Both the position numbers and the translations under genes were made by a program. A stretch of DNA of 64,000 bases from Pegoplata infirma (Eukaryota; Arthropoda; Insecta; Diptera; Anthomyiidae), in assembly GCA_963921195.1 (NCBI GenBank), contig OY992540.1, positions 39,579,890 through 39,643,889 of the forward strand, given 5' to 3'. Positions 1 through 12,266 of the stretch are shown here, in pieces. Position 1 is the stretch's first letter. The number at the start of each line of letters is the position of its first letter. The notes below the pieces were generated by a model. That model was given only the letters and a program-made list of their open reading frames with translations. It searched no databases and had not been told where the DNA came from.

Positions 1-398
1 TGGACGTATACAGGGGGTGGGCACAGGGGGCACGTGCCCCCCCTTTTCGATTTGAAAATTTTTAAAAAAATAATACTCTGCAATACATTGTACAAAAAAA
101 AGACACAGGTTTCAAAATATTTTGGTTTTTAAAGGAAAGATTTTAGTTTATTTTATAAAAACTCCAGAGTGTGATCTAATGTCGTGTCTAAAAAGTCATT
201 TATATCGAATTATCTGTAAAATATGTTTAAAAAACACATAAATTGGTTTTATCTAATTAACATTATGCATCAGGTCATAAAAAAAGTCTAAAAAAAATTT
301 CAAACTATAAGATTATAAGACACTTTCTCTATATTAAATTGTGAGATTCTGAAATATTATTTCTATAGGAAATTCTCAGGTTCTGAAAAATTTTTTTT
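1..398. other. Intergenic/intronic DNA, possible transposon end
   Basis: No gene is visible. The first 45 bases carry the palindrome GGGGCACGTGCCCC next to gacgtatacagg. A comparable inverted sequence (gacgtatccagg followed by a G-run and cacaactt) ends at about 1905 on the opposite strand, so 1-1905 could be an element whose outer end lies just outside the window. From about 340 the sequence is made of decayed copies of the 35-bp minisatellite unit (ttctgaaa...ctatagaaaa). Confidence 0.3.
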
Positions 399-401
399 AT
401 A

Positions 402-1053
402 CAGGGTGATTCAGTCACGACCCGCCGAATTTTACCAGCGTATTCCTTGGCTCATTTCATGAAAATATGTCTATTACGACCATCCCCCGAAAATGCATGT
501 GTGCGAAATGGCAGCGGTTTAAAAATTTTCGGATTAGTGGTTAGAGGGTAGTAGGGTAAAATTGATAACTTCTGAACCTGTGGTCCGATTTTTTTAGGCT
601 TGTTGGAAAGTTCATTAGGAGACCTTTCAGACTCAATAACAAAAAAATTAAAATAAAGTGAAATCGTCGAGATACAGAAAAAGATAAAAATAAAATTTGA
701 AAAAAATACTTACATACAAATTTGCACATAACCTCAATTTATTCAGCCAGATGGCAGGTAACTTATATTTTTTTTTTTCTTTCTTAAAAGATAGCCCTAC
801 GTCTTACCTTTCCAAAATGCCCTAAAAGAAGCCCAGAGGTCTTTCTGTTCTAAAGTTATGACCATTTCGGACGACAGGTTCAGCAGTTATCAATTTTACC
901 CTACTACCCTCTAACCACTATCCCGAAAATTTTCAAACCTCTCCCATTTCGCACACATGCATTTTCGGGGGATGGTCGTAATAGACATATTTTCATGAAA
1001 TGAGCCAAGGAATACGCTGGTAAAATTCGGCGGGTCGTGACTGAATCACCCTG
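402..1053. mobile_element. TA-flanked MITE with ~187-bp inverted repeats
   Basis: A 652-bp non-autonomous element. The left arm (402-588) and right arm (867-1053) are near-perfect reverse complements starting CAGGGTGATTCAGTC. TA dinucleotides flank both ends (400-401 and 1054-1055), as expected for Tc1/mariner-type insertion. There is no transposase reading frame. It sits inside a copy of the 35-bp minisatellite unit: ttttttat on the left and tagaaaca on the right rejoin as one unit. Confidence 0.88.
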
Positions 1054-1055
1054 TA

Positions 1056-1380
1056 TAGAAACATTTTCGGATTCTAATATATTTTTTCGTCAGGAAAATT
1101 CTTATATTTTGGGAGATTTTTTTTCTTATTGAAAAATCTGAAGCCTTTTCTCTATAGAAAATTTTAAAATTCTTAGTGTTTTTTACAGAGAAACTATCAG
1201 ATTCTAAGCTATATTTTCCATAGTAAAATTTTCATATTCTTAAATATTTTTTATACAAAAATATATCAGACTCTGAAACAATTATTATATAAAAACTTTT
1301 AAGGTGCTGATACTTTTTCTATCAGAAAAATCTTAAATTTTGAATCTTTTTTATAGAAAAATCATCACATGGTATCACGG
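1056..1380. repeat. Decayed 35-bp minisatellite units
   Basis: About nine degenerate copies of the unit ttctgaga...catttttc..tatagaaaa can be followed by eye, with period near 35 but many substitutions and indels. They continue the units seen before 400. Confidence 0.7.
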
Positions 1381-1386
1381 AACAAA

Positions 1387-1542
1387 CCAAGTAAAAATGT
1401 GAAGGATCAGTACTGATCCGAAAAATGGATCGCTAAGATTAGATCAGTTTTAATTTTTACTCGGATCAATACTGATCTTTGAAATCTCGGAGAAGATGTA
1501 TATAAATATAAATCTTAAATATGTCTAAACATTTTTACTCGG
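1387..1542. mobile_element. Short TIR element, CCGAGTAAAAA-type ends, GATC-motif interior
   Basis: The ends match as inverted repeats (CCAAGTAAAAATG at 1387; the complement of CCGAGTAAAAATG ends at 1542). The interior repeats GGATCAGTACTGATCC-like palindromes. The same terminal type occurs at 45467-45847. No coding capacity. Confidence 0.55.
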
Positions 1543-2525
1543 GAAGTTTAAATCTAAAACAGCGCGATCACCATACTTTTTAATGAATATGAATTTGGAA
1601 TATCTAACAACAATTTTTGGATATAGCACTTTTTTTGGGTTAAAATTGCACAAATGAACAAAGTTTTGAGACTATACTCAAAAATACTTAAACCTCAAAA
1701 ATCTGCGCAAAATACATCCATTTTGATCCATATGAGGATCTGCTGATTTTAGCAGACGCGGTTTACTAAATTTCTGTCTGGATAATCTAGGTCGAGTCAG
1801 CAGAAAAATCTGTTAAGACAGACATTTGTATGTCCTAGTTAAATCGGCGATGACTAACAAAATTTGGAAGTTGTGCCCCCCCGTTTTCAAATTCCTGGAT
1901 ACGTCGCTGTCTGAGATAATTGAGATTTTGATATTTTGATATCTAGAAAAAATGTTAAAATTAGCGAAGAAATCAGATTGTAAAATTTTTGCTGAAATAA
2001 AAGCCTAAAAAAAATCTTACAAGGGAATTATCTCAACCCTTAAGAATCGATTTGCATGAAACTTAAAATATACATAAAATAGACAATTCTATGGTTGGGG
2101 TGTCTCGGCTATATTGGGGATTTAAATCTTCAAAAAAAAAACCTTTTTTTTGATTTTTCAGCCATTTCTTTCTCACAAACTATATGATGTTTTTATATGA
2201 GAAGAACGGGTTTTTTAATGCCTGTCTAATGGTGGCATAACCTTATATAAAATTTGGCTTCGTTAAAAAATGTTTCATGAAAATGTGAAAATTTTGGGGG
2301 TATTTATGTGAAGACATAGACGCACGATATCCATATGAATACGAAATAATCTATATTAAGTCGACAAGTATTTTTGCTCGCCTAGCTAGAGGATATTTCT
2401 GTTAGTTCGGGAGTTATCGTAATTTTCTCGAAAGTTCACATTGTTTCACAAGGAGACAACGAAATTTGTAAACACTGATATAGCGGATAAGCCGATAAAC
2501 AGCTTTAAAATCGTCTCTTATATAT
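1543..2525. other. Non-coding, no recognised feature
   Basis: No gene or clear repeat boundary was found, apart from a G/C-run motif at about 1868-1905 that may be a transposon end (see 1-398). Base composition matches the surrounding intron-like DNA. Confidence 0.4.
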
Positions 2526-4500
2526 GGGGCATTCCATCACAAATCACTCACTTTTAGACCCGACACCTTTCGATTTATTTTATTTTTGGATATGTTTTAG
2601 TACTTATTAAATGCTACTTGGACATTAATTTCCAGCCTTTTATTCCAAAATGGTGTTGAGTTATCAATATGTTAAAATGGCGATTTTCTCAAAAAAATTA
2701 AAAAATTTAAATTTTTAATTAATTTTGACCATTTAAAAATAAAGATATTTTAAAAAAAGTTGGACAACGTTTTGTTGGTATTTAAATGTAGTTTTAGAAA
2801 AAAAATATGAAAAAACTATTCGAAGTAAATTTAGACGTTTTTTGACGTTTAAAAATAAAAATCGACTTTTTGAAAAAGTCCGAAACCTTCGATTTTTTTG
2901 TAAAAAACTACAAAACTTCTACTCTAAATTACGCAACTTTTGAGCCATAATTCGAGATGTGATCACAATTCTTTCTATTTTTTTTTTTAATTTTTAAAAT
3001 TTCACCTTTTATTTTTTGGCTCTGATTTATTTTATATGGTGCTCCAAAAAAAAAAAATTTGTAGATATTGGCTCTAACTTACCCTAGATATATTCACTTC
3101 GAGGTAAAAATACGTCTCACAAAAATTTAGAACGATCGGAAATGGATAAGGCGTTTAGCATGGTCCTTGAAGTTTAAAAAACGGATTACAAGGAATAATA
3201 TGATTTTTTTCAGTTTTCTCAATTTTTTGGTATTTTAATTTAAGTTTTAATTAAAATCATTACAGAATTATGATGTGGAGTAAAATGCATTTCTAATAAG
3301 GTACTAAAAACTAAAATCGGTTGAAAATCAGCCAAGTTATTACAACTTCCTCAGGCATCTAGCGTGTGTTATACCACTTGATTAAAGAATACAAGTCCCT
3401 TTTTTTTAATTTATTGAAATTTTCTCCTATAATAAATTTTTTTCATTATTCGTGTTTCAGTGTAATATTTTTTGGGGTTTTCCAAATTTTAAAACAAAAA
3501 AAAAAAATTTTAATAGAGATTTCAAAAGGGTGTTGAAAATGGAGGCATTTTTAGAATTAATTTAAATCATATTAGCAAAACACAATATGAAAAATACTTG
3601 TCATCTAATTACATTTGAACTTGAAGAATAAAAAAATGTTATTACAGTAGAAAATTTCAATGAATTTCAAAAATCGGATTGTATTGCTTAATCAAGTGAT
3701 CTGCCACACGTTAGATGCCTTGGGAAGTTGTAATAACTTTGCTGACTTTAAACCGATTTTAGTTTTTGGTACCTTATTAGAGAGGCATTTTACTCCGTAT
3801 AATAATTCTGTAACCACTTGAATTAAAACTTAACTTAAAATACCAAAAAATTTGCGAAAACAGAAAAAAATTCATATTTTTCCTTGTAATCCGTTTTCTA
3901 AACTTCAAGGCCCATGCGGAACGCCTTACCCATGTCCGATCGTTCTTAATTTTTGTGAGGCGTATGTTTACCTCGAAATGAATATATCTAGGGAAAGTTA
4001 GGGTCAGTATCTACCAATTTATTTTTTTTGGAGCACCATATAAAATAAATCAGAGCCAAAAAATAAAAGGTGCAATTTTCAAAATTAAAAAAAAAAAATA
4101 GGACAAATTGCGGTCACATCTCGAATTATGGCTTAAAAGTTGCGAAATTTAGAGTAGAATTTTTGTAGTTTTATACAAAAAAATTGAAGGTTTCGGTCTT
4201 TTTCAAAAAGTCGATTTTCATTTTTAAATGTCAAAAAATAAGTGATAGTTACTTCGAATAATTTTTTTAATATTTTTTTCTAAAACTACATTTAAATAGC
4301 AACAAAACGCTGTCCAACTTTTTTTTAGATATCTTTATTTTTAACTGGTCAAAATTAATTGAAAATTTAAATTTTTTTCATTTATTTGAAAAAATCGCCA
4401 TTTTGAAAAATTGATTACTCAACACCGTCTTGGAATAAAAGGCTGAAAATTTGTGTCCAAGTTGCATTTAATAAGTACTAAAACATATCCAAAAATAAAG
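2526..4500. mobile_element. Large foldback palindrome (~1.9 kb)
   Basis: The left arm (about 2576-3505) and right arm (about 3580-4500) are long diverged inverted copies. For example, the phrase around ggctgaaaatt/ccagcctttt sits at the outer ends and aagttgtaataac/gttattacaactt near the middle. The left end GGGGCATTCCAT resembles the end of the second giant palindrome at 33767. Right-hand sequence matching 2526-2575 is missing, so the right end is truncated where the 4501-4733 element begins. No open frame. Confidence 0.8.
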
Positions 4501-4733
4501 TCAAGGTCATATTTCTTTTACTTATCATTACGATGATATTGTCAAAGTAACAATTTTCAAGAAATAATTTATTAATTTGTTTGTTTTAAATTTGCTAAAT
4601 ACTCTTGACAATGGAATTTGCAAAATGACCAAACCAATCAATTTATAACAAACAAATTTATTAATAGTTTCTGGAAAAATGTTACTTTGACAATATCATT
4701 GTAATAATTAGTAAAAGAAATATGACCTTGAGC
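4501..4733. mobile_element. Small inverted-repeat element
   Basis: Arms at about 4501-4597 and 4648-4733 are inverted (aaggtcatatttctttta versus its complement; gatattgtcaaagtaac versus its complement). The centre contains tgctaaatactcttgaca, which recurs at about 9435, suggesting a shared family or capture. Confidence 0.65.
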
Positions 4734-6519
4734 TAGAATAATCTTTCTCAACATTTTTTGTATTTTAATTTACAATTACTTCCCTTGTAAAAAGTTTTTT
4801 TTAATAAATTTCTTTTTAAAAAGTGTTAGATTTTAAGACATTTTTCCTATATAAAAAGTCTCAGATTCTATGACATCTCTACCTCTAAATAATTTTACTC
4901 ACGCTGAAGTATAAATCACTTATAAAGTTTAATCACTAATAAAGTGTTTTTGCACTAAAATCCATCTGCATTCAATTTATTTTGAGCATTGTAGAGGGTA
5001 TTCATGGATTCAATCAAGTAAAACTTAACTTTTTAGCTTGCTAAAATCTGCAGGATCGCCTTAAAAATAATATTTATATTTCACCCTACTCTATTATTCA
5101 TATTCCTGTTCAACAACTTCAAAGAGATTTTCTGTTGCTAACTCATACGATAAATAAAGAATAATTTTTATTTTTTTATTATAAAAAACAACTGTAGTTT
5201 GAAATATGTATGTAAAAAAAAAATATAAACTGAAAAATAGCTTAATGGCATTTTGCGTATGAAAATAAGTGTGAAATTTATTTAGAGGTAGAAGATTAGC
5301 CTAATAGCAGCCCTGTTAAATAAAAATTAATGCTAGATGTATCAACAATTTCAGTAAAAATATTTTTCTTTATATTTTGCCATTTTTCAACAACATTCTT
5401 TGACAACTCCTAATAAAATTTTGTAAGGAAAATATTCGTAGAATATTTTAGCTCTTACAATGGACGTTTTATTTTTGTTCAATTTTTTGAAAATAACTAA
5501 AATGACCCTTGGAATGGCAGTTAGAGGGTTAATATATATTAGGAAAAGAACTGCCATATAATTTTACTGAAGACATTCAACCATATTTTTTAGCTCCGAT
5601 GGGCATTTATAGTAATTTTTATTACGTTTTCTAAACGCCTTTGATAAAAAATTAAAAATTTCAGTGGGTCATAAAAAAGAAATGCAAACCAGCTTTACAT
5701 AGCTTTTTGGTGAATTTAGTTTATTTGATGGTATGCTTTCATTTGCTTTTGAAGCCATTGAGCCACATTTTTCTTGTTGAACAGTATCACAAATAAGCAC
5801 CTTAAGCTTCACTGGCGCAGTCGGTTAAGTGGTGTTCTTTCAATTCGAAAAGTAGCGAGTTTAGAGCTGGCTGGTGCGGGAGTTTTTTGTTTTATTATTT
5901 TTTATTAATTTTTATTCGCCTCATCTCTAATTCCCCTTCTTACTTTAATTGGCCATTCCAGTTTTTATTTGTGCACACAGAGTTAAACATCTCAAACAAC
6001 TAAATTGTGTAAATTTTAACAATATTTTAATTATAGGTCGTATAAACATTAATGTTCTGGCGTTTAAAAAACCCATCTAAAAATAAATTGAGACTTAATA
6101 TAAACATATTCTTACATAGATATAAGTTTGTGTGTGTTTTTTATTAGTGTATGTTAAAGTGGGCTCCAATTTACTGGTTTTAGGATTTTAGCCGTTTTAA
6201 CTGTTTATTTATTTTTATGTTTTTATGTTTTTACTTTTTTATTTCATATACTTTTTATAACAATTTCGCGTTTGACTGTTTACATGTTGTAGATCGTTTT
6301 TTTTTTTTTTACTTTTTACGTTAAATCCTTCAAAGGGGATTTTAAAAAACATTTGTAAGATTTTTTTTTTTTTCAATTGAACTATATAAGCGTATGAAGT
6401 TTATAAAGGTCAAAGGACACAACATTATAAAATAGAAACCAAAAAGGCGGAAATCAAACAACTTAAAAGGGGTAATTTATTTAAAGAAAAATTGTAAAAA
6501 AGTTAAATTAAGCCTGGAA
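4734..6519. other. Non-coding tract
   Basis: No gene recognised. It holds a few decayed 35-bp units (4820-4880), a tRNA-like stretch (separate entry) and homopolymer T runs near 6300 and 6365. The rest shows no repeat structure I could delimit. Confidence 0.4.
5814..5882 (+). pseudogene. tRNA-like sequence (SINE head or tRNA pseudogene)
   Basis: A tRNA-like A box (tggcgcagtcggttaagtgg) is followed about 45 bases later by a degraded B box (cgagtttagagctgg) and a T-run. The arms do not form a full cloverleaf, so a functional tRNA is not supported. A tRNA-derived SINE fragment is the likelier reading. Confidence 0.4.
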
Positions 6520-7905
6520 GAATCCACGAATATGTTTCAGATTCTGAAATATTTTTCCTATAGACAAATTTTATATTCTGAGACATTTTTCTTCTAAATA
6601 TGTATAAGATTCTGAGAAATTTTTCGTAAAAAAAAAATCCCAGATCCTAAAACATTTTTCTTAAATTTTTTCGTAAAAAAATCCCAGATTCTGAGACATT
6701 TTTCTTATAGAAAAAGTCTCAGATTCTGAGATATTTTTCTTACAGAAAAGTCTTAAATTCTGAGACATTTTTCTTATAGTAAAAGTCTCAGATTCTGAGA
6801 CATTTTTCTTATAGTAAAAGTCTCAGATTCTGAGACATTTTTCTTATAGTAAAAGTCTCAGATTCTGAGACATTTTTCTTATAGTAAAAGTCTCAGATTC
6901 TGAGACATTTTTCTTATAGTAAAAGTCTCAGATTCTGAGACATTTTCCTTATAGTAAAAGTCTCAGATTCTGAGACATTTTTCTTATAGAAAAAGTCTCA
7001 GATTCTGAAACATTTTTCTTATAGAAAAGTCTCAGATTCTGAGACATTTTTCTTATAGAAAAAGTCTCAGATTCTGAGACATTTTTCTTATAGAAAAAGT
7101 CTCAGATTCTGAGACATTTTTTTTATAGAAAAAGTCTCAGATTCTGAGAAATTTTTCTTATAGAAAATGTCTCAGATTCTGAGAAATTTTTCTTACAGAA
7201 AAAGTCTCAGATTCTGAGAAATTTTTCTTATAGAAAAAGTCTCAGATTCTGCGATAATTTTCTTATAGAAAAAGTCTCAGATTCTGAGATATTTTTCTTA
7301 TGGAAAAAGTCTCAGATTCAGAGATATTTTTCTTATAGAAAAAGTCTCAGATTCAGACATATTTTTCTTATAGAAAAAGTCTCAGATTCTAAGACATTTT
7401 TCTTATAGAAAAAGTCTCAGTTTCTGAGACATTTTTCTTATAGAAAAAGTCTCAGATTCTGAGACATTTTTCTTATAGAAAAAGTCTCAGATTCTGAGAC
7501 ATTTTTCTTATAGAAAAAACATTTTTCTTATAGAAAAAGTCTCAGATTCTGAGACATTTTTCTTATAGAAAAAACATTTTTCTTATAGAAAAAGTCTCAG
7601 ATTCTGAGACATTTTTTTATAGAAAATGTGTCAGATTCTGAGACATTTTTCTTATAGAAAACGTCTCAGATTCTGAGACAATTTTCTTATAGAAAAAGTC
7701 TCAGATTCTGACAGGTTTTTTTTTATAGAAAGTCTCAAATTCTGACAAATTTTTCCTATAGAAAAACCCTCAGATTCTGACAGATTTTTCTTATACAAAA
7801 AGTCTCGGATTCTGAAGCATTTTTCCTTTAGAAAAAGTTCATGATTCTGAGACATTTTTCCAATAGAAAATGTCTCAGAAAGTCTCAGTTTCTAAATCAT
7901 TTTCC
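6520..7905. repeat. 35-bp minisatellite array I
   Basis: About 38 tandem copies of a 35-bp unit whose core, TCTCAGATTCTGAGA, is almost a perfect palindrome, followed by catttttcttatagaaaaa. A local variant with tatagtaaaag is clustered in about six adjacent copies (6775-6960), showing local amplification. Copies decay toward both edges. The period is not a multiple of three and no protein is implied. Confidence 0.97.
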
Positions 7906-8578
7906 CCATAGAAAAATTTTTTTATTTTAAAAAATTTAATAAAAATAAAATTTAATAAAACCGCTTTTTGCAACACGAAACAGCACGAGATAAATAATGA
8001 TCGTTTAAGGCAACAAAATTTACCTAAACAACCAATCAACCCCTTACTAAAGACACACATACATATTTGTAACAACACTAGTAGGTTTAGGCTTTAATAA
8101 CATTCTTGTATTGAAGTATGCGTGAGTAAAGGCTATATGTATGTTTATAAAAAAAATGCGTATGTGTTTGTATAACCATCTGTGTAACATGTTAAGTTTA
8201 TTAATGATGTATTGCTTGCTTTTAAGACCATTTTAGTTAATTAATGACACTGCCAAGACCTCCATCACATTCTAATAGTCAAGCGACAAAATGCCAAAAC
8301 GATAAGTCTTAGATGTCTCTTCACTTTATTGGTTAGAAGAGCACACACACACACACATGCATTAACACAATCACATGTATGTAACACAACTACACTTAAC
8401 AATGCGTGCGTTAAATATTATATTTTATCCACACAAAATTGCTAAAAGGAAAAAAAGGGAAATGATAAAGAAACATTGCCATCATGATACATGTCTGCAT
8501 ATGTTCAATGTGTATATTGTTTTGCTTTGTAGATCTTTTATTTTGTTTTTGCCTATAAAACATTAAAAAAAAAATAGT
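7906..8578. other. Low-repeat non-coding tract with CA microsatellite
   Basis: Sequence without recognised genes or transposon ends. A (CA)8 run lies at 8342-8357. It may be ancestral intron DNA between repeat blocks. Confidence 0.5.
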
Positions 8579-9225
8579 CCCAGCAAAAGTTTTATTTCGA
8601 GTCATCCAGTTTTTGGGATACCCAAGTTCCTGTTAGGCCTCTCGATTCCCGTCCCTTAACAAATGAAAGTCGATGAAATTTTGATACCTTTTACGAAAAC
8701 CAGAAAACTTTTTATAAATTTGCAATTTTTGTATTATTTTTTAAGTACTTTTTATTTAATAACATTGTCTTGGAACACGCTTATATTTATAAGTACTATT
8801 TTGGTATTTTTAAAAAAATGCTGTTTTGGTACATTGCAAAAAAAATATATATTTAAATATTTGTTTAAAACGCAATAATTTAATACTTTTTATAAAAAAA
8901 ACGCAACTTTGGTACTTTTTATTAAAAAATAATATGTATTTTTGTTTTTTTATTGCAAAGTGTTAATGTGGCATTTATAATTTAAAAGTGGTTGTTTTTT
9001 CTTAAAGTACCAAAAAGTACATGAATTTTGTAACATTTTGTTCAAAAGTACTAAAAGTTCCATTTCATTAATTTTTATTAAAAGGAAATAAAAAGCACCA
9101 TTTTTGTACCTTAAAAAAATTATTGCAAATTAATAATTTGGTACTTATTTTAAAAAAAAATAATTTTTTGGTTACCTTTTTTAAAAAGTACTAAAAAGTT
9201 TTCTGTTTAAAATTTATTTATGTCG
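8579..9225. mobile_element. Probable CCCAGCAAAA-ended element saturated with GTACTTTT
   Basis: It begins with cccagcaaaag, matching the ends of the 47133-51256 element. The interior is a degenerate field of ggtacttttt and its complement aaaaagtacc. No matching right end is visible, so it is probably truncated by the following inverted-repeat block. Confidence 0.45.
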
Positions 9226-9560
9226 GAAATTTTTCAATGACTTAGTCAACACGTTTTTTGGAATTTGTCAGATACCATTGTCAAGACTATTTTGCAAATA
9301 TAAAAACCCTTTACAACAAATAGCAAAGGGAATTTAAATGATAAATCGTTAATGTTCAAACGAAAATATTAATACATATTCAACTCTACATTCACTGAGA
9401 ATTAGAAGAAAACACTTATACAATCTCTATATTTGCTAAATACTCTTGACAATGGAATTTGACAAATTCCCGGGTCTTTTAATTTAGCCTTTATTTTCAC
9501 CCCTCAATCTCAGAATCCACATAACTTTTGCTAACCTGAATTTGTTATACAGTTTTATGC
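9226..9560. mobile_element. Inverted-repeat remnant plus truncated CACTGTG-type end
   Basis: Segments 9260-9300 and 9430-9472 are inverted (ggaatttgtc / gacaaattcc with ccattgtcaaga). From 9473 to about 9555 lies a diverged copy of one end of the 27599-28309 element (cttttgctaacctgaattt), without its partner arm. Confidence 0.55.
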
Positions 9561-9957
9561 TACTGTTATTAAAAAGTATCAAAGAAAAAATATATATTTT
9601 TTTTTTTTTGGATGGAAAGACTAATTTTTTCTGAGTATCAAAAACGAAAATTATCTTTTTTGTTCTCTTGATTTTCCTTTTATCAATAATGTTGGTTGTT
9701 TGCATAAAAATGTATTATTTTGTAACACTTTACTTATTCCAACATTGGAGATACAAATTGATAAATGGATACATTTTTCGTTTCAAATCAGTAACGATTA
9801 AACTAAATCCACATTAGTTTCATACAAGATTTTTGAATAAGTGTTGGGCATGCGCGGATCCTTGGTTAGAATGGGATTTTTCATTACTCCAATTCTCTCA
9901 AAATTTCAAAAAAAAGGAAGGAATGCAGGAACATGAAAAGGAAATGAAAACAAAAAG
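9561..9957. other. Non-coding, nothing recognised
   Basis: AT-rich sequence with no supported feature. Confidence 0.4.
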
Positions 9958-10712
9958 AAAAGTTAAATTCGACTTGGCCGAATCTATGAACACAATTCAC
10001 AATGCCCTTTTTAACGGGCAGAAAATTTTTGACCGTTAAAAAACTATCAATTTGATTAGAAATATTTTATTTTGAGTAAAAAACTTTTTTCTATTCATTT
10101 TGAAAACAAATATACTAATTTTTTTTTCGAGTGTAAAATTTTTTCGAGTGTAAATTTTTTTTCTGTAAAAATATTTTTGAATGACAAAAATACTTTGTAA
10201 AGTAATTTTGTGGCTTATCAATGTTTTTAAAGCTTGTTTTTTTTAAGCTCGGTGTTCAACATGTAAATTTAAGGTGAAACCAATCTGAAAGTCACGGTTT
10301 TGTTTATAACTTTTGAACCACTAGATCGATTTGGCTGACATTGAACACGAACCAGGTAAGGGGAACGAAAAACATATGTGCCAAGATTCAACATGCCTTG
10401 AATTGTCTTTCGAAAGTCATAGTGTTTTATATCACGTAAATTCGCGAAAACCCCTTTCCGAAATTCACTCTTTTGCTTATAACTTTTGAACCACTGGACC
10501 CATTTCGATGAATTGTAATACCAACATGACTAAGTAAATGACCAACATGCATAGCAAACCTCAGGAGCCTCCTTTCAAAAGTAAGCGTGTTTCAACAGAC
10601 AGATAGACAGACCGACATCGCTAGATCGTCTTAAAATTTATCGAGCATCATGAATATATACTTTATGGGGGCCTAGACCAATATTTCGAGGTGTAACAAA
10701 CGGAATGATAAA
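9958..10712 (+). mobile_element. INE-1/DINE-1-like element, interrupted (tail at 12235-12266)
   Basis: It shows the family layout: aaaagttaaattcg start, subterminal cgagtgtaaattttt repeats, a block with cataacttttgaaccactg, a GTCY/GACR microsatellite (cagacagatagacagaccgac), ctttatggggg and a cggaatga phrase. The terminal hairpin (cactatagtggaggtata) is found 1.5 kb away at 12235-12266, so a later insertion split the element. These are rolling-circle-related non-autonomous elements and carry no gene. Confidence 0.8.
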
Positions 10713-12234
10713 ATCATGCGTGTGCGATTTTCATTTCAGACACGTGATTGTGAGTGAGTTTGAGTTGAAAAAAAATTTGAGTTGAGTTGAAAATTAGTGA
10801 TTGATTAGTGAGTGAGTAAAATTTTTGCATGAGTGATTAGTGAGGGAGTCACTTTTTTGCGTGAGTTTGCGTGATTTGATTTTTTATACATTCAGCTAAA
10901 ACTTATTTTTTTTTTTGTTTTATTAGTTTTTTTTTTGTAAAAATGGATCACTACAGTTATTTAAGTAGGTGCCAAAATTTTTTTTATACCCTGCAACTAC
11001 AGTATTAGAGTTTGCTTAATTCGTCATTTCGCGTGTAATACATTGAAATATGGGTCGAGGTACCCATTAAGTAGATATTTTTTTGAACAGTAATCTAAAA
11101 CATTCTGCAAATGTCCTTCCTTCCGTTTGTGAAGCGCACGATTTAGTCCAAAATAAAAGAACTGAGGCCCAAAAGTTAGGGACGAATATGTTTTATGGTC
11201 AAAGATAGGCTGGTTGAGTTAGGAAATGGGCAAAATCGGGTCAGGTAAAAAAAGTTCCCCCTTGAATTTTTTACAGCTTTTTATGATTTTTTGTTAAACA
11301 AATGAAACATTTTTGTCAGAAGAAAAAATTTCTTTATATTTATGAAACATTTCATAGAACTGGTGAAATACAATTTAAATGTTTCATAAATTGGATAAAT
11401 AGAAAAATGATATAACATCTATGATATGTTTTACAGTACCAGACATAATATTTGATATATTTCACAAGTTATATGAGAAATATTATTATGAAGGTCCGAA
11501 ATCTGTTTTCTAACAAAAATAACTCTTTTAAAGCAAAAAATGTATATATATTTTTAAGCAATAAATTAAAAATACTCTATTATGATAATATCATATATTG
11601 AAATATTTTTGGGCCTCGAACTAGAATAAAACTTGTGAAATATATCAAATATTATGTCTGGTTTGATGTTTGATTGACCAACGATGATTCTCTAAAGTCT
11701 GCTGAAGATTCCTTTAGTGGGGATGAAACTGATCAGTACAGATATACTATGAGATGAGTAACTTTTTTAAAGCAATAAATTAAAAATATTCTATTATGAC
11801 AATATCATATATACAAATATTTTTGGGCCTCGAACTAGAATAAAACTCTTATCGAATATATATTTATGAAAAATTTTGAATTATTTTTGTAGTTTTGTAT
11901 TTTCTTATTGCGTGATTAGAGCTTGCGTGACTCACGCGTGACCGTTATTTGATCATGCGTGAGTCACGCGTGAGCGTGAATGATTTAAATGTCAAGCACG
12001 TGATTATAAGTGAGTATGAGTGTAAAAAACTTATTTGTTTTTGCTTATTGCGTGATTAGAGCTTGCGTGACTCACGCGTTATTTGATCTTGTGTGAGTCA
12101 CGCGTGAATGATTTTAATGTCAATCACGTGATTGGGAGTGAGTATGATTTGACAAAAATGTGCGCGAGTGATTCGATTATTTTTTGCGTGAGCGAGAGTG
12201 AGTGTGAGTAAAAATCTACTCACGCGCCCATCTC
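10713..12234. mobile_element. hAT-like GTGAGTG-rich remnant with internal repeats
   Basis: It ends with cgcccatctcta, the same terminus as the intact hAT MITE at 54310-54906. Both ends are saturated with gtgagtga/tcacgcgtgag motifs. The matching left terminus is missing. Inside are an INE-1-like fragment (10985-11290, starting ataccctgcaactacagtat), a direct repeat pair (about 11550-11640 and 11765-11855, sharing gggcctcgaactagaataaa) and a 140-bp tandem duplication starting at 11908 and 12048. Confidence 0.65.
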
Positions 12235-12266
12235 TAACCTCCATCACTATAGTGGAGGTATAAAAA

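Noticed and set aside
7652..7855. Small open frame across the minisatellite on the minus strand
   Set aside because: A by-product of the repeat. The 35-bp period shifts frame at every copy, so no repeated peptide is conserved.
6520..7905. CRISPR-like regular repeats
   Set aside because: The 35-bp units are directly tandem with no unique spacers, and the genome is eukaryotic.
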